Part shown: positions 63,889 to 64,000 of the stretch, piece by piece | Layout: the number at the start of each line of letters is the position of its first letter | Position numbering within the stretch: the first letter of the stretch is position 1 | Source of the DNA: Vibrio sp. Isolate32 | Lineage (GTDB): Bacteria; Pseudomonadota; Gammaproteobacteria; Enterobacterales; Vibrionaceae | Direction of reading: 5' to 3' | DNA length: 64,000 bases | Assembly (NCBI RefSeq): GCF_022397955.1 | Contig: NZ_JAKEUQ010000008.1 | Location: forward strand, 1 to 64,000 | Position numbers and translations under genes: made by a program | Notes under the pieces: model-generated | The model's input: only the letters and a program-made list of their open reading frames with translations | Databases searched by the model: none | Told to the model about the DNA's origin: nothing

Positions 63889-64000
63889 TTACTTTGTACT
63901 TAGACAGCTTGTGTAGCTATCGGTAAGTTGCTGAAGAAAATCGAAATAACTTCCGCTCTTCACTTCAACTGTAGAACCTATTGGGTCTAATTGACCTTGT
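63889..64000 (-). CDS. C-terminal end of an unidentified protein (partial)
   Basis: The minus-strand frame is open from the window edge to a TAA at 63889-63891, giving QGQLDPIGSTVEVKSGSYF, then DFLQQLTDSYTSCLSTK. Thirty-six codons are too few to name a family. A terminator-like hairpin follows, supporting a genuine gene end. Confidence 0.5.
   Translation of the reverse strand, partial: QGQLDPIGSTVEVKSGSYFDFLQQLTDSYTSCLSTK

Overview
The window is chromosomal DNA from a marine Vibrio, most like the Splendidus clade. That placement is an inference from recognised housekeeping proteins (AroC, FolD, MinCDE, FadD, YoaA, PurU, ArgS, FeoABC) and from intergenic 7-bp repeat arrays. The backbone at 0.6-2.7 kb and 34.3-64 kb is ordinary core genome, and the window is cut at both edges: an IS66-family end on the left and an unidentified 3' gene end on the right.

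A 31.6-kb integrative element occupies about 2705-34344. It is inserted at the 3' end of a tRNA-Arg (anticodon UCU) gene and bounded by a 52-bp direct repeat that copies the tRNA 3' half. Just inside both ends lies a second 27-bp repeat. The left end carries a tyrosine integrase and a Cro/C1-type regulator. The right end carries a 56-residue AlpA-like regulator. The left third holds cargo and decay: a Sel1-repeat lipoprotein, small secreted and membrane proteins, ISNCY and IS5 remnants, a MobV-like relaxase, sixteen copies of a 21-bp repeat, and a solo AbiEi-type antitoxin with a perfect 18-bp inverted-repeat operator.

The right two thirds is a complete DNA phosphorothioation system with its restriction arm. 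On the plus strand lie an M15-peptidase-like protein, the phosphorothioation-associated methyltransferase-like protein, then dndB-dndC-dndD-dndE. On the minus strand, converging on dndE, lie dptF-dptG-dptH, a phosphorothioate-binding HNH nuclease, a four-helix membrane protein and a second DGQHR-domain protein. A WYL regulator diverges from dptF. A YeeE/YedE-type sulfur permease diverges from the M15-like gene. No dndA is present, so a host cysteine desulfurase must supply sulfur.

The most interesting points are the HNH nuclease, whose family attacks phosphorothioated DNA yet which sits inside a cluster that makes it; the translationally coupled membrane protein plus DGQHR pair of unknown function; the sulfur permease, the M15-like protein and the methyltransferase-like protein as accessory parts; a palindrome over the dndB promoter; and the 21-bp array. 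Outside the island the notable items are a LysR gene broken by one amber codon, a structured candidate small RNA near 60 kb, and a 1127-residue membrane-bound AraC regulator with a propeller sensor.
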